A stretch of DNA of 64,000 nt from Collinsella sp. (GCA_018382295.1 JAGZQF010000009.1:21553-85552), one strand, 5' to 3'; positions 17,812 through 27,306 are shown, counted from the first letter of the stretch. Notes: a model not told the origin generated them from the letters alone. Made by a program: numbers and translations.

Positions 17812-20800
17812 ATGAGATTGATTCACAACAGCCGTCTGCCGCAGTTTCGTACTCCGTTTGGCGCTGTGACCACTGGAACTTCCGTTTCGCTATCGGTGAT
17901 TTTGGAGGATGCCGACCCCAACCAGGCAACGCTTACCCTGCGTACCTGGGTCGATGAAATCGGTGAGTCTCTGTATCCCATGACGCACGAGGGCGACGGC
18001 ATATTTACCGTAGAGCTTGAGTGCACCGAGCCCTGTCTTATTTGGTACAGCTTTATCTGCAACATCGAGGGCCAGCCCGAGGTCCGCTTGGGTGCACCGC
18101 AGGGTCGCACCGGTGGCGAGGGTGTGACCTACGATTACGCCGAGGTCCCGTCGTTCCAGATTACCGTCTACAAGCATCGCGAGAACCGTCCCACCTGGTA
18201 CGAGCGGGGCATGGTCTACCAGATCTTCCCCGACCGCTATGCCCGCGACGAAAACTGGCGCGAGCGAACGCTGGCCGAAGTTGAAAAACCGCGCAACGGA
18301 ATCCAGCGCCGCATGGTCGAGGACTGGAACGAACCGCCCGAGTACGAGCGTGCCGAAGACGGCTCCATCAAGACCTGGGATTTTTACGGCGGCTCGCTCA
18401 AGGGTATCCAGAATGACCTGCCTCGCATCGCCGAACTGGGCTTTACAGCCATCTACCTCAACCCCATTTTTGAAGCCGCGAGCAACCACCGCTACGACAC
18501 CGCCGATTACACCAAGATCGATCCGATTCTGGGCACCGAGCAGGACTTTACTGAGCTGTGCGAGGCGGCCGAGAAGCTGGGCATTTCCATCATTCTGGAC
18601 GGTGTGTTCAACCACACGGGCGACGATTCGATCTACTTTAACCGCTACGGCAACTATCCCGGTGTCGGCGCGTGGCAGAGCGAGGACTCTCCGTGGCGTG
18701 ATGCGTTTTATTTCCACGAGGACGGCTCGTACGACTGCTGGTGGGGCGTGGGCAATATGCCCGCCATCAATGAGAGCTCCGAACTGGTACGCGAGCGGAT
18801 TCTGGGCAAGGACGGTATCATCCGCAAATGGCTGCGCGCCGGTGCCCATGGCTGGCGCCTCGATGTGGCCGACGAGCTTTCCGATGACTTCCTGACCGAG
18901 ATCAAAAAGGCCGTGCTCGCCGAGAAGCCCGACGCGCTGCTGCTCGGCGAGGTCTGGGAAGATGCCTCCAACAAGATCAGCTACGGCCATCTGCGTCGCT
19001 ATCTACAAGGCTCCGAGCTCGACTCGGCCATGGATTACCCCTTCCGCGACATGGTCATCGGCTTTTTGATGGGCTACAAAAACGCCTACCAAGCAGCCGA
19101 GGATATCGAGACCCTGCGCGAGAACTACCCGCGCGAGGCATTATCCTGCGCGCTCAATCTGCTGTCGAGCCACGACCGCCCGCGCATTATCTCGGTGCTC
19201 GGCGGTGGCCCCGACGAGTCGCAGCTGCCCGAGAGTGATCGCAGCAAATGGCGCCTGGACGAGAACTCCATGGGCCTGGCCAAGAGCCGCTTTTGGCTGG
19301 CGACGCTCATGCAGATGACGTTCCCGGGCGTTCCCTCAATCTATTACGGTGACGAGTACGGCTTGGAGGGACTCACCGATCCGGGTAATCGCCGCACCTT
19401 GCCGACCAAGGAAGACCTGCACGACTTCGATACGTTCGCAATCGTCAAGAACGCATCTGCTGTGCGCCGCGCGCTGCCGTTTATGATCGACGGTGAAATC
19501 AAGGCCTTTGCGCTCAATGACGAGGTGCTGGCCTACAACCGTACCGGTAAAGACGGCGAGTCCGCGACCGTCATCATCAACCGCAGCCTGCGCAACTCGC
19601 ATCGTGTGACGATTCCGGCGCTCGACGAATGTGCAAGTGACGTGATCAGCGGTCATGAGTGCGAGATCCACAACGGCACGGTCACGCTCGACCTGTACCC
19701 GCTCGGTTCGTCGATCATCTATCACCACGCCGAGCAGCGCCTGCAGGAGCCGCTCGATCACGGTGCGGGTGTTGTATGCCATATCACATCAGTGCCGACC
19801 GACGACGGCGAGCCCGGTACGATCGGCGCGCCCACGCGTCGTTTTATCGACCATCTGGCCGCCATGGGCATGCGCTACTGGCAGGTTCTCCCCGTCAACC
19901 CCACGGACTTCTTCCGCTCCCCTTACGCCGGTCCTTCGGCCTTTGCAGGCAATATCGACCTGCTGCCCGAAAGCCACGAGGAGCTGGCAGCCGACTTTGA
20001 GACCTGGAAGGCCCGCGGAGGCGAGGATGCCGATCCGCTGTACACCGCGTTTAAACATCGCAATGCCGATTGGCTCGAGAAGTACTGCGTCTACATGGCC
20101 GTCAAAAAGTACTTTGAGGGCGAGTCTCGCCACAATTGGCCGGCAGATGTCGCTCGCTACAACGAGCATCTAATCGACGACAAGCGCTTCCACAACGAGG
20201 CCGAGCTTCAGGCGTACATGCAGTACCGCTTTGACCTCGCTTGGTGTGAGCTCATGAACTATGCGCACAAGAAGGGCATCGAGGTCATCGGCGATATTCC
20301 TATGTACGTGTCCGACGATTCGGCAGACGCGTGGAGCGAACCCGAGAACTTCTGGCTGTCCGATACCGGCAAGGCGATTGAGATTTCCGGCGCGCCGCCC
20401 GACAACTTTGCGCCCGAGGGCCAGATGTGGGGCAACCCGACGTTCCGCTGGGACCACATGAAGCAGAACGGCTATAGTTGGTGGATGGATCGCCTGCGCC
20501 GCGCGTTCTCGCTCTACGACCGCGTGCGTCTGGATCACTTCCTGGGATTCCACAGCTATTACAGCATTCCCGCGGGCAAGGCATGCGCCGACGGCCGCTG
20601 GCTGGCGGGCCCGGGCAAGGACCTGTTCCAGACCGCCTATGACGAACTGGGTCCGCTCAACTTTATCGCTGAGGACTTGGGCTATCTGACGCCCGGTGTT
20701 CGTGCCATGGCATCGACCTGCGGTTTCCCCGGCATGGACGTGCTGGAGTTTAGCGACTACGACGTTCGTTGCGGTGTGCATCCCACGCCCGGCAAGATTC

Positions 20801-21108
20801 TGTACACCTCGACGCACGATACGTCGACGCTGGCCGGTTGGTGCACCCGTACCTTTGCGGGCGGCGATGAACCGAGCGGTGTTGAGGTGGCGGCCAAGCT
20901 GATGAGCGACGCGCTGGCAAGCGACGCTCCCCTGGTGATGATGCCACTGCAGGATGTCCTGGGGCTTGGCGACGACGCGCGCATGAACGTTCCGGGCGTG
21001 GCCACGGGCAACTGGACCTGGCAGGCTGACGAGGCGGACATTGCAGCCGCCGAGAACAAAACCGCACAGCTCCTGCGCAACAACCATAGATTCTGGGGTG
21101 AAGCGTGA
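17812..21108 (+). CDS. Bifunctional alpha-glucan hydrolase (GH13) fused to 4-alpha-glucanotransferase (GH77, MalQ-like)
   Basis: 1098 residues in two enzymes. Residues ~1-125 look like an N-terminal beta domain of neopullulanase-type enzymes. The GH13 barrel follows, with MVYQIFPDRY, DGVFNHTG, HGWRLDVADEL (nucleophile), LLGEVWED (acid) and LLSSHDRPRI, then a C-terminal beta domain to ~640. From ~655 a complete MalQ follows: YWQVLPVNPT, GDIPMYVSDDSAD, GAPPDNFAPEGQMWGNP, RLDHFLGFHSY (nucleophile), FIAEDLGYLTP and STHDTSTLAGW. The pair would trim branched or short glucans and recycle maltodextrins. Similar GH13-MalQ fusions are annotated in other gut bacteria. It follows the glycogen operon and has its own control region. 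No signal peptide, so it is intracellular. Confidence 0.9.
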   Translation: MRLIHNSRLPQFRTPFGAVTTGTSVSLSVILEDADPNQATLTLRTWVDEIGESLYPMTHEGDGIFTVELECTEPCLIWYSFICNIEGQPEVRLGAPQGRTGGEGVTYDYAEVPSFQITVYKHRENRPTWYERGMVYQIFPDRYARDENWRERTLAEVEKPRNGIQRRMVEDWNEPPEYERAEDGSIKTWDFYGGSLKGIQNDLPRIAELGFTAIYLNPIFEAASNHRYDTADYTKIDPILGTEQDFTELCEAAEKLGISIILDGVFNHTGDDSIYFNRYGNYPGVGAWQSEDSPWRDAFYFHEDGSYDCWWGVGNMPAINESSELVRERILGKDGIIRKWLRAGAHGWRLDVADELSDDFLTEIKKAVLAEKPDALLLGEVWEDASNKISYGHLRRYLQGSELDSAMDYPFRDMVIGFLMGYKNAYQAAEDIETLRENYPREALSCALNLLSSHDRPRIISVLGGGPDESQLPESDRSKWRLDENSMGLAKSRFWLATLMQMTFPGVPSIYYGDEYGLEGLTDPGNRRTLPTKEDLHDFDTFAIVKNASAVRRALPFMIDGEIKAFALNDEVLAYNRTGKDGESATVIINRSLRNSHRVTIPALDECASDVISGHECEIHNGTVTLDLYPLGSSIIYHHAEQRLQEPLDHGAGVVCHITSVPTDDGEPGTIGAPTRRFIDHLAAMGMRYWQVLPVNPTDFFRSPYAGPSAFAGNIDLLPESHEELAADFETWKARGGEDADPLYTAFKHRNADWLEKYCVYMAVKKYFEGESRHNWPADVARYNEHLIDDKRFHNEAELQAYMQYRFDLAWCELMNYAHKKGIEVIGDIPMYVSDDSADAWSEPENFWLSDTGKAIEISGAPPDNFAPEGQMWGNPTFRWDHMKQNGYSWWMDRLRRAFSLYDRVRLDHFLGFHSYYSIPAGKACADGRWLAGPGKDLFQTAYDELGPLNFIAEDLGYLTPGVRAMASTCGFPGMDVLEFSDYDVRCGVHPTPGKILYTSTHDTSTLAGWCTRTFAGGDEPSGVEVAAKLMSDALASDAPLVMMPLQDVLGLGDDARMNVPGVATGNWTWQADEADIAAAENKTAQLLRNNHRFWGEA

Positions 21109-21152
21109 TAAAACCCCCGATATAGGGTACAGTTACAGACGTTTGAATTTAT

Positions 21153-21177
21153 GCGGGCAGAGTAATCTGCCCGCTTT
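21153..21177 (+). terminator. Short hairpin terminator after the GH13-GH77 gene
   Basis: Stem GCGGGCAG/CTGCCCGC with a 6-base loop and a short TTTG tail, between the fusion gene stop and the zinc-ribbon gene. It may allow read-through. Confidence 0.5.
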
Positions 21178-21196
21178 GTGCTGAAAAGGAAGTATT

Positions 21197-21406
21197 ATGG
21201 CGCGCTACGATTACAAGTGCTCGAGCTGCGGCAACGTGTTTGAGGTTGAGCATCCCATGTCCGAGACTCCCGAGGTCGTGTGCCCCAGCTGCGGTGCCCC
21301 GGCGGCCAAGACGTTCTCGGCCAGCGGCATTAAATTTGAGGGCAGCGGTTTCTACAACACCGATCAACGAAGCGGCGGCTCCAGTACCAACGCCACCAGT
21401 GGCTGA
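21197..21406 (+). CDS. FmdB-family zinc-ribbon protein
   Basis: 69 residues starting MARYDYKCSSCGNVFEVEH, with a second pair CPSCG about 20 residues on. That makes four cysteines of a rubredoxin-like zinc ribbon of the FmdB regulatory family. After the ribbon the chain ends in a Gly/Ser/Thr-rich tail. AAAAGGAAG lies 5 bases before the ATG. The cellular role of these proteins is poorly known; regulation or RNA/ribosome association has been suggested for relatives. It is followed by a strong terminator and is probably transcribed alone or by read-through. Confidence 0.85.
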   Translation: MARYDYKCSSCGNVFEVEHPMSETPEVVCPSCGAPAAKTFSASGIKFEGSGFYNTDQRSGGSSTNATSG

Positions 21407-21442
21407 TGCGCCAACTGCCCGCATAGCCACTAGGAACCAAGC

Positions 21443-21480
21443 AGCCCCGCGACCAAAACCGATCGCGGGGCTATTTCTTT
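21443..21480 (+). terminator. Intrinsic terminator after the zinc-ribbon gene
   Basis: 10-bp perfect stem AGCCCCGCGA/TCGCGGGGCT (21443-21452, 21463-21472) followed by ATTTCTTT. Confidence 0.85.
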
Positions 21481-21521
21481 GCTCTATGGGTAGTTAATTA
21501 AGCTACCCAGGTTTCCTTGTG

Positions 21522-21588
21522 AGTTGCGGTGAAATAAGGACTGTTTGGCGGGCAGAAGCGGCTTTTCATTCCCTATTTCACCGCAACT
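21522..21588. repeat. Intergenic palindromic element, AGTTGCGGTGAAAT type, copy 1
   Basis: Two 19-base arms (21522-21540 and 21570-21588) are complementary except at one position, around a 29-base unrelated centre. A second copy with the same arms and a different centre is at 37762-37830. This copy ends 6 bases before the stop codon of the convergent rsmB gene. REP/MITE-like identity is inferred. Confidence 0.7.
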
Positions 21589-21594
21589 TAGTCG

Positions 21595-22995
21595 TTACTT
21601 GTGGACCAGTCTGGCGCAGAAGTGGCCGTCGTAGGAGTCGGCGTTTACCGGCACGCTTTGGAAGAGGCCTCGATCGTTCTGGCGTACGGATACGAGCTTC
21701 TTGGCCTGATCGAACTCGGGGAGTTGCAGAATCTGTGCCTCGGAAAGCGGTGCCACGCTAAAGCCGGCACCCTCGGGAGAAGCAAGGAACGCGTCCACCA
21801 CCTGCGTGTTCTCCTCGTCGAAGACGGAGCACGTCGCATAGATGAGCTCGCCGCCGGCAGCCACGCGCGCGGCGGCTTCCTTGAGCATCGACAGCTGCAG
21901 TTTGGGCAGCTCAACCGTCACATCCTTTTCGGTCAGACGCCACGGAATCTCGGGATGACGACGCATGGTTCCGGTGCCCGAGCACGGCGCATCGATAAAG
22001 ACCGTGTCGAATTTAACCGGCTCGCCAAGCATGGCATCAAACGATGTGAGCACCTCATCAAGCTCGCAGGCATCGCCCGAAACCGTACGAACGCCCTGAA
22101 TACCCGCCTTGTGAAGGCGCGCGAGATTTAGGTCGCACTTACGGTCATGAAGATCAAGTGCCGTATGCAGACGCTCATAGCCGGCGCGCTTGGCCTGGCA
22201 CATCATCACATAGGTCTTGGTACCGCGACCGGCGCCAATCTCAAGGCAGCTTCCAGGGCGCGTGGCAGCTGTGGCGATGAGCTGAGCGTTAAGGTCCGAG
22301 GCCACCGCGGCAGCACGCTCAAACACACCCGAAGCAACGGTAACCTGGGCATCAACCGGAGCATGGCTGCCCGGGAAGACAGGCGCGACGAGCTGCGAGA
22401 TATACGGATCGGGCTTAGTCGCAAAGGCGTTCTCATGCAGGGCCAGCGGCGCGGGGGCCAGATTGCCGGCAAAGTTAAGCGCACCCTCGGGCGTGTCAAA
22501 CGACGCCATAATACGAGCGCACAGCCAACGCGGCAGACCCATCAGGCGCGACAGACGAACCAAGCGTCGCTCAGACTCGTCTACATCGGACGCCGTGGCA
22601 AAGTCCTCAACGTTGTCCGCGACCTTATGCAGCACGGCATTGGCCAAACCGGCGGCAGACTTAGCTCCGCTGCGCACCAGCTCAACGCCCTGACTCACCG
22701 CAACGCGGCCAGGCGTATGCAGATAGAGCATCTCGAAGGCTGAGATACGAAGTGCCATGCGAACACGCGGCGCAACCTTTTTAGGCTTATCGAGAAACTG
22801 ATCGAGCAGCTCGTCCAAAATACCCTGCGTAGCGGCCACACCCAGCGCCAAGCGGGCGGCAAAAGCGGAATCGCGCTGGTCAATAGCCTTGGCCGATGCG
22901 CGAGTGGACAGCACGTCACGCGCATACATGCCGCGGCGATCGGCCTCCATTAGCACATCGAGCGCAAGTTTGCGCGCGGGAGACAGCTTGCTCAT
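21595..22995 (-). CDS. rsmB: 16S rRNA (cytosine-967-C5)-methyltransferase
   Basis: S-adenosylmethionine-dependent RNA methyltransferase. Residues 1 to ~140 form a NusB-like RNA-binding domain. The SAM domain follows, with CLEIGAGRGTKTYVMM, DAPCSGTGTMRRHPEIPWR (catalytic Cys) and YATCSVFDEENTQVV (second conserved Cys). 466 residues is normal. I chose ATG 22995, which overlaps the fmt stop as ATGA; the open frame extends 16 codons upstream without a better site. The fmt-rsmB pair with def and priA upstream is a common translation/replication gene neighbourhood. Confidence 0.92.
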   Translation of the reverse strand: MSKLSPARKLALDVLMEADRRGMYARDVLSTRASAKAIDQRDSAFAARLALGVAATQGILDELLDQFLDKPKKVAPRVRMALRISAFEMLYLHTPGRVAVSQGVELVRSGAKSAAGLANAVLHKVADNVEDFATASDVDESERRLVRLSRLMGLPRWLCARIMASFDTPEGALNFAGNLAPAPLALHENAFATKPDPYISQLVAPVFPGSHAPVDAQVTVASGVFERAAAVASDLNAQLIATAATRPGSCLEIGAGRGTKTYVMMCQAKRAGYERLHTALDLHDRKCDLNLARLHKAGIQGVRTVSGDACELDEVLTSFDAMLGEPVKFDTVFIDAPCSGTGTMRRHPEIPWRLTEKDVTVELPKLQLSMLKEAAARVAAGGELIYATCSVFDEENTQVVDAFLASPEGAGFSVAPLSEAQILQLPEFDQAKKLVSVRQNDRGLFQSVPVNADSYDGHFCARLVHK

Positions 22996-23912
22996 GACAA
23001 AACACCCCAGATAAGATCGGCGCCTTGCAGCCCAGCAGCCCAAGCAGAAGCGGCCATGGCACGCTTGCCATCGGGCTTAACCTCGAGCAGTTCAACCGCA
23101 CCATCGGAAAGGCCAAGGAAAACACGCTTATTCTTAACGTCAATGCCGCCCTTGCCAAGCGAAACATCGGTCAGCGCAGCATCGAGCACACGCACGGTCT
23201 TGCCGGCAATCACGCAACGAGCAGGCGCGGTATCGGACGAAGCGAGCACATGACGCACGCAATCGAGCGCAGCCATCTGCGGATCCAGACGCATCTCCAG
23301 CTTGGAAATCTTGACAGCATGGGTAACGAGCGCCTCATCCTGTTCAGTCCACACGGCGGTGCCATCGGCAAGAGAAGGAAGCGTATCGGCAAGCAGTTTG
23401 CCGCCCAGCTCGCCAAGCTCCATAGTCAGTGCCTCAGCATGCTTACCGGCAACCGACGTGGAAGCCTGAGCACAATAAGCACCAGTATCCACGCCATGCC
23501 CGATGCGCATGATAGAAACGCCAGCAACCTCATCACCAGCAAGAATGGCACGCTGAATAGGAGCAGCCCCCCGCCAACGAGGCAGCAAGGACGCATGAAC
23601 ATTCACAATGCCGAGCGGCGCCATGTGAAGAACCTCATCGGGCAAAATGCAACCATAAGCAGCCACACAGAAAATATCGGCATCCGCAGCTTGGAGCGCC
23701 TCAACAACCTCGGCCGTCATACGATTTGTCTCAACAACCGGCAACCCCAGCTCAAGCGCCTTGGCCTTAACAGGAGAAGGCTCAAGCTTCTTACCACGCC
23801 CACGAACAGCATCAGGGCGAGTAATAACAAGCGCAATCTCATTCCCAGCCGCAACAAGCGAAGTCAACGAAGGAACAGCAAAATCAGGCGTACCCATAAA
23901 TACAATACGCAT
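22992..23912 (-). CDS. fmt: Methionyl-tRNA formyltransferase
   Basis: Formylates initiator Met-tRNA using 10-formyl-tetrahydrofolate. The start MRIVFMGTPDFAVPSL is canonical. The catalytic core carries VNVHASLLPRWRGAAPI (Asn and His) and GVDTGAYC (Asp). The C-terminal tRNA-binding domain ends in KRAMAASAWAAGLQGADL. 306 residues is typical. GGGGAGA lies about 8 bases before the ATG. It lies downstream of def, the enzyme that later removes the formyl group, with a large palindrome between them. Confidence 0.94.
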   Translation of the reverse strand: MRIVFMGTPDFAVPSLTSLVAAGNEIALVITRPDAVRGRGKKLEPSPVKAKALELGLPVVETNRMTAEVVEALQAADADIFCVAAYGCILPDEVLHMAPLGIVNVHASLLPRWRGAAPIQRAILAGDEVAGVSIMRIGHGVDTGAYCAQASTSVAGKHAEALTMELGELGGKLLADTLPSLADGTAVWTEQDEALVTHAVKISKLEMRLDPQMAALDCVRHVLASSDTAPARCVIAGKTVRVLDAALTDVSLGKGGIDVKNKRVFLGLSDGAVELLEVKPDGKRAMAASAWAAGLQGADLIWGVLS

Positions 23913-24232
23913 AAAGAACGTCTCCCCTCAACCAAAGCCGAGACGGCTACAAAGAACAGCGGAAAGCCAAGTACCAAGCCTATCCGCAAGAACAATTCAA
24001 CAAGAACAAATATACCCAAAACCAAAGAAAGAGCCGCATAAAAGCAGCCCTCCCAACAAAGCACCTATCAGCGAAGACGCCCCTCTCTGGCCCGACGGCA
24101 CCCGGGCGAGACAAGCAGCGTCAACGTAGTCCCCGGGGCGCCCGCCTATATCGTCCCGCGCGCAGTTTCGCAGCGCAGCGAGAATGTTTGAGCACGGGAT
24201 GATATAGGCGGGCGCCCCGGGGACGGACAAAC
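23913..24232. other. Def-fmt gap with low-complexity segment
   Basis: 320 bases. The right third is the palindrome at 24129-24224. The left part is strikingly purine-rich on the plus strand (repeated CAAAG, GAAAG, CAAGAAC), so the minus-strand transcript is T/pyrimidine-rich. An open frame encoding a hydrophobic peptide (23864-24064, minus) overlaps the start of fmt, but lacks a ribosome site and resembles nothing known to me. Confidence 0.5.
24129..24224. repeat. Long palindrome with 30-base arms between fmt and def
   Basis: Arms 24129-24158 and 24195-24224 match as reverse complements at 29 of 30 positions (core CCCCGGGGCGCCCGCCTATAT), around a 36-base centre with CGCAGTTTCGCAGCGCAGCGAG. 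It begins 8 bases after the def stop codon. Too long and without a T-run for an ordinary terminator; a mobile palindromic element is inferred. Confidence 0.75.
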
Positions 24233-24769
24233 CTACTCCGTCTCGCCCGGTCGAGCGCCGCGGGCCAGGGCGTCCTGGTACTCCTTGACGGCCTTGAGCC
24301 TCTGCATGGGCTTCAGTCGCTCGAACATAGTGTTGCCGTGCAGGTGATCGATCTCGTGCTGCAAGCACACGCAGAACAGATCACCCGTGGCCTCATAGCG
24401 AATAAGGTTGGCATCCAAGTCATACGCCTCGACGACGACATGGTCGGGACGCTCAATCTCGCAGCTAATGCCAGGGATGGAAAGGCAGCCCTCGCTAAAG
24501 GGCACCAGATGGTCACTCTGCTCAACAATGACGGGATTAATAAGCACGTACGGATCATAGTCATTCTTGTCGCTGTAGTCGCAGTCGATGGTGACGAGCT
24601 GAATAAGCTCGCCAATCTGCGGGGCAGCCAGGCCGCAGCCGCCGTTCTCGAACATCATCTTCTTCATCTTCTCGGCAAGCGCCTCGATCGCCGGGGTGAT
24701 CTCCTCGATGACGGCGCACTCCTGGCGCAGACGAGGGTCGGGCGACAGTACGATTCCGTTGGCTTCCAT
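24233..24769 (-). CDS. def: Peptide deformylase
   Basis: Metalloenzyme that removes the formyl group from nascent proteins. All three motifs are present: GCGLAAPQIG (about residues 45-54), EGCLSIPG (metal-binding Cys) and QHEIDHLHG (two metal His and catalytic Glu). 178 residues is normal. I chose the second ATG at 24769, because AAAGG touches the first ATG and is 7 bases from the second. It lies 18 bases downstream of the priA stop, so it is co-transcribed with priA. Confidence 0.95.
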   Translation of the reverse strand: MEANGIVLSPDPRLRQECAVIEEITPAIEALAEKMKKMMFENGGCGLAAPQIGELIQLVTIDCDYSDKNDYDPYVLINPVIVEQSDHLVPFSEGCLSIPGISCEIERPDHVVVEAYDLDANLIRYEATGDLFCVCLQHEIDHLHGNTMFERLKPMQRLKAVKEYQDALARGARPGETE

Positions 24770-24787
24770 GGCCATCCTTTCGGGTTG

Positions 24788-27241
24788 TTACATCAAATCA
24801 TAGGCGTCGACGTCAACGCTCACGCTCACGCCACGCACGGAGCCCACCTCTTTGAGGCAGGCGTCGATATCGTCAGAGACATGGTACCCCACGGGCGACT
24901 TCACAAGCAGATGGAAGCGGTAACGGTCCTTGGCTCTCTCGATTACACACGAAGCCGGGCCAAGCACCTGCGGCACGGCACTCCCCGCCCGCAAAAAGTC
25001 GGGCGCGGCGGCATGCCAGCGGCGCTTAAGAAGCTTTGCAATGCGCCCGATGTAGTCTTGCGCGTCGTCTCGGTTCGCCGACCACACCAAGATGTTGACC
25101 AGGCGAACAAACGGCGGGTATAGCGCGTCGCGGCGCTGTTCCAGGTCGTAGTCGGTAAAGATCGAACGGTCGTGCTCAGCGACGGCGCGAATGACCGGAT
25201 CCTCGGGCAGGTAGGTCTGGATGATCACCTCGCCGGGGCGATCGCCGCGACCGGCACGGCCCGCCACCTGTTCCAGCAGGTCGTAGGCGCGCTCCCCTGC
25301 GCGAAAGTCGGGCAGCTTGAGGGCGAAGTCGGCATTGACCACGCCCACGAGCGTGACCTCAGGAAAGTCGAGACCCTTTGCGATCATTTGGGTGCCCAGT
25401 AACACGGCGCAATCGGCCGCATCGAACTGCTCGAGCAGCTTTTTGTGCGCATCCTTGCCGCGCGTGGAATCGGCATCCATGCGAATAATGGCGACGTCCT
25501 CGGGAAGCATCTGGTGCAGTGCGTCCTCGATCTGCTGAGTGCCCAGACCCATTTTTGCCAGATAGCGGCTACCGCATTTGGGACAGTGGCTCGTGGGCGC
25601 GGGATACGGCTGCACGCGCCAAGACGAACCGCATGTGTGACACTGCAGCGTGTGCGTGCGTTCGTGGTACGTGAGCGCGGTGGAACAGTGGTTGCAGGTG
25701 GGCACGCAGCCGCACTCGCGGCACATCAGGAACGGCGCAAAGCCACGGCGGTTATGCAGCAGTACGGCCTTCTCGCGTCGCTCGACCACACGCTCCAAGC
25801 CCTCCATCAAGGGTTTTGAGAACATGGAGCGGCTGCCGTGAGAAAACTCATGGCGCAGGTCGGCAATCCGAACCGTAGGCAGCACGGCGTGTCCCGGGCG
25901 CTCGGGCATCTCGACGCGCGTCCAGGTGCCACCGTTATACGTGCCACGGCGGCAGCGGTCGAGGGCCTCGGCAGAAGGCGTGGCGGAACCCAATACGAGC
26001 GGACAGCGGTAGCGTCGCGCTATCTCGGCCGCCACCTCGCGCGCATGGTAGCGCGGGCTAGAACCCTGCTTGTAACTGGTCTCGTGTTCCTCGTCGATGA
26101 TGATGAGGCCCAGGTCGCTGAGCGGGCAAAAGAGCGCCGAGCGGGCACCCACGACCACACGCGCGGCACCGCTGGCAACCATGTCCCACTGGTCCAGGCG
26201 CTCGCCGGCCGAAAGGCGCGAATGGAACACGGCGACCGTCTCGCCAAAGCGCGAGCGGAAGCGGCCGACGGTTTGGGCCGTCAGCGAGATCTCGGGAACC
26301 AACACGCAGGCCGAACGGCCGGCCGCGAGCGCGCGCTCAATCGCCGAAAGGTAAACCTCGGTTTTGCCGGAGCCGGTGACGCCGTCGACAAGGACCACGT
26401 CTCCGTGGGCGTCAAGACAGGCACGCTCAATCTGCGCGAGCGCCTTCTGTTGGCCCTTGGTGAGCGCGACCGGCGCCTTGCCGCTTGCCGAGGACAGCGT
26501 GGTCTGCTCGCTGCAGCCACGCCACGCACGGCGCTCCTCCACCACCACGACACCGCGCTTTTCGAGCGCCTTGATGGTCGCCGACATGCTGTTATAGAGC
26601 AGGTTGAGGTCGCGCGTCGTGACCGGCCCGCACTGGAGCGCCTCGATGAGCTGACGCTGACGGACCGCGGTCTTGGGCGGCGTATAGTCGAAACCCTCGG
26701 GCGTGAGCATGACCCAGCGGTTTTGGATGGGTTTAACAGCGGGGCGCTCAACCGTCCACACGCCGTCGTCACCCTTGACCACACGCGGGCTTCCACCCGG
26801 GGGCAAGAACAGGCGCAGACACTCGGAAAGCGTCGCAACATATTCGCGGCTCATCCAACGCGCGATGCGGGCGGCCTCTGCGGTAAAGAGCGGCTTGCTG
26901 AGGATGGCTTCGACGGCTTTAATGCGCGCGGGGTCGAGCGCGCTGTTGCCCTGCAGATCGCCCAGCTCGGGCGCAATGTCGACGATGTAGCCTGCGGCAG
27001 CACGGTTGCCAAAATGGACCAGGACCGTGGATCCGATCTGCGCGTCGCTAGCAAGGGGTTGAGGAATGCCATAGGCAAACGGCTCGGACAGCGCACGCGT
27101 CGGGATGTCGAGAACCACGCTCGCATAGGCGGCGATGGGCTCAGGTGCAGGCTTAGGCTGAGCCGAGGCAGCGGCAGACACTGGCTTCACCGGAACCTCC
27201 TCCGGTTCCGGCGAACCAAACAGCGACAGTTGCTCGGCCAC
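24788..27241 (-). CDS. priA: Primosomal protein N' (PriA), replication restart helicase
   Basis: 3'-to-5' helicase that reloads the replisome at stalled forks. After a variable N-terminal ~40 residues comes the 3'-binding domain (YASVVLDIPTRALSEPFAYGIP). Walker A is DGVTGSGKTEVY, the DEAH-type box is IIDEEHETSYKQ, and GSATPSAEA follows. The zinc-binding insert CRECGCVPTCNHC ... CHTCGSSW ... CPKCGS has all eight cysteines. The helicase C-terminal motif QVAGRAGRGDRPG is present. 817 residues. The start is GTG 27241, with AGGAGG ten bases upstream. Confidence 0.94.
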   Translation of the reverse strand: MAEQLSLFGSPEPEEVPVKPVSAAASAQPKPAPEPIAAYASVVLDIPTRALSEPFAYGIPQPLASDAQIGSTVLVHFGNRAAAGYIVDIAPELGDLQGNSALDPARIKAVEAILSKPLFTAEAARIARWMSREYVATLSECLRLFLPPGGSPRVVKGDDGVWTVERPAVKPIQNRWVMLTPEGFDYTPPKTAVRQRQLIEALQCGPVTTRDLNLLYNSMSATIKALEKRGVVVVEERRAWRGCSEQTTLSSASGKAPVALTKGQQKALAQIERACLDAHGDVVLVDGVTGSGKTEVYLSAIERALAAGRSACVLVPEISLTAQTVGRFRSRFGETVAVFHSRLSAGERLDQWDMVASGAARVVVGARSALFCPLSDLGLIIIDEEHETSYKQGSSPRYHAREVAAEIARRYRCPLVLGSATPSAEALDRCRRGTYNGGTWTRVEMPERPGHAVLPTVRIADLRHEFSHGSRSMFSKPLMEGLERVVERREKAVLLHNRRGFAPFLMCRECGCVPTCNHCSTALTYHERTHTLQCHTCGSSWRVQPYPAPTSHCPKCGSRYLAKMGLGTQQIEDALHQMLPEDVAIIRMDADSTRGKDAHKKLLEQFDAADCAVLLGTQMIAKGLDFPEVTLVGVVNADFALKLPDFRAGERAYDLLEQVAGRAGRGDRPGEVIIQTYLPEDPVIRAVAEHDRSIFTDYDLEQRRDALYPPFVRLVNILVWSANRDDAQDYIGRIAKLLKRRWHAAAPDFLRAGSAVPQVLGPASCVIERAKDRYRFHLLVKSPVGYHVSDDIDACLKEVGSVRGVSVSVDVDAYDLM

Positions 27242-27271
27242 GGCTCCAGCACCTCCTATCCCATACGTCTA

Positions 27272-27306
27272 CAGAAACAAGAGCCCCGCTCGGGTGAACG
27301 GGGCTC
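27272..27306 (-). terminator. Intrinsic terminator of gltX
   Basis: 8-bp perfect stem GAGCCCCG/CGGGGCTC (27299-27306 with 27281-27288) followed on the minus strand by TTGTTTCTGT, 24 bases after the gltX stop. Confidence 0.8.

Noticed and set aside
23864..24064. 66-codon hydrophobic frame on the minus strand before fmt
   Set aside because: It needs a GTG start without a ribosome site, overlaps the fmt start by about 50 bases, and its hydrophobicity follows from the pyrimidine-rich strand.
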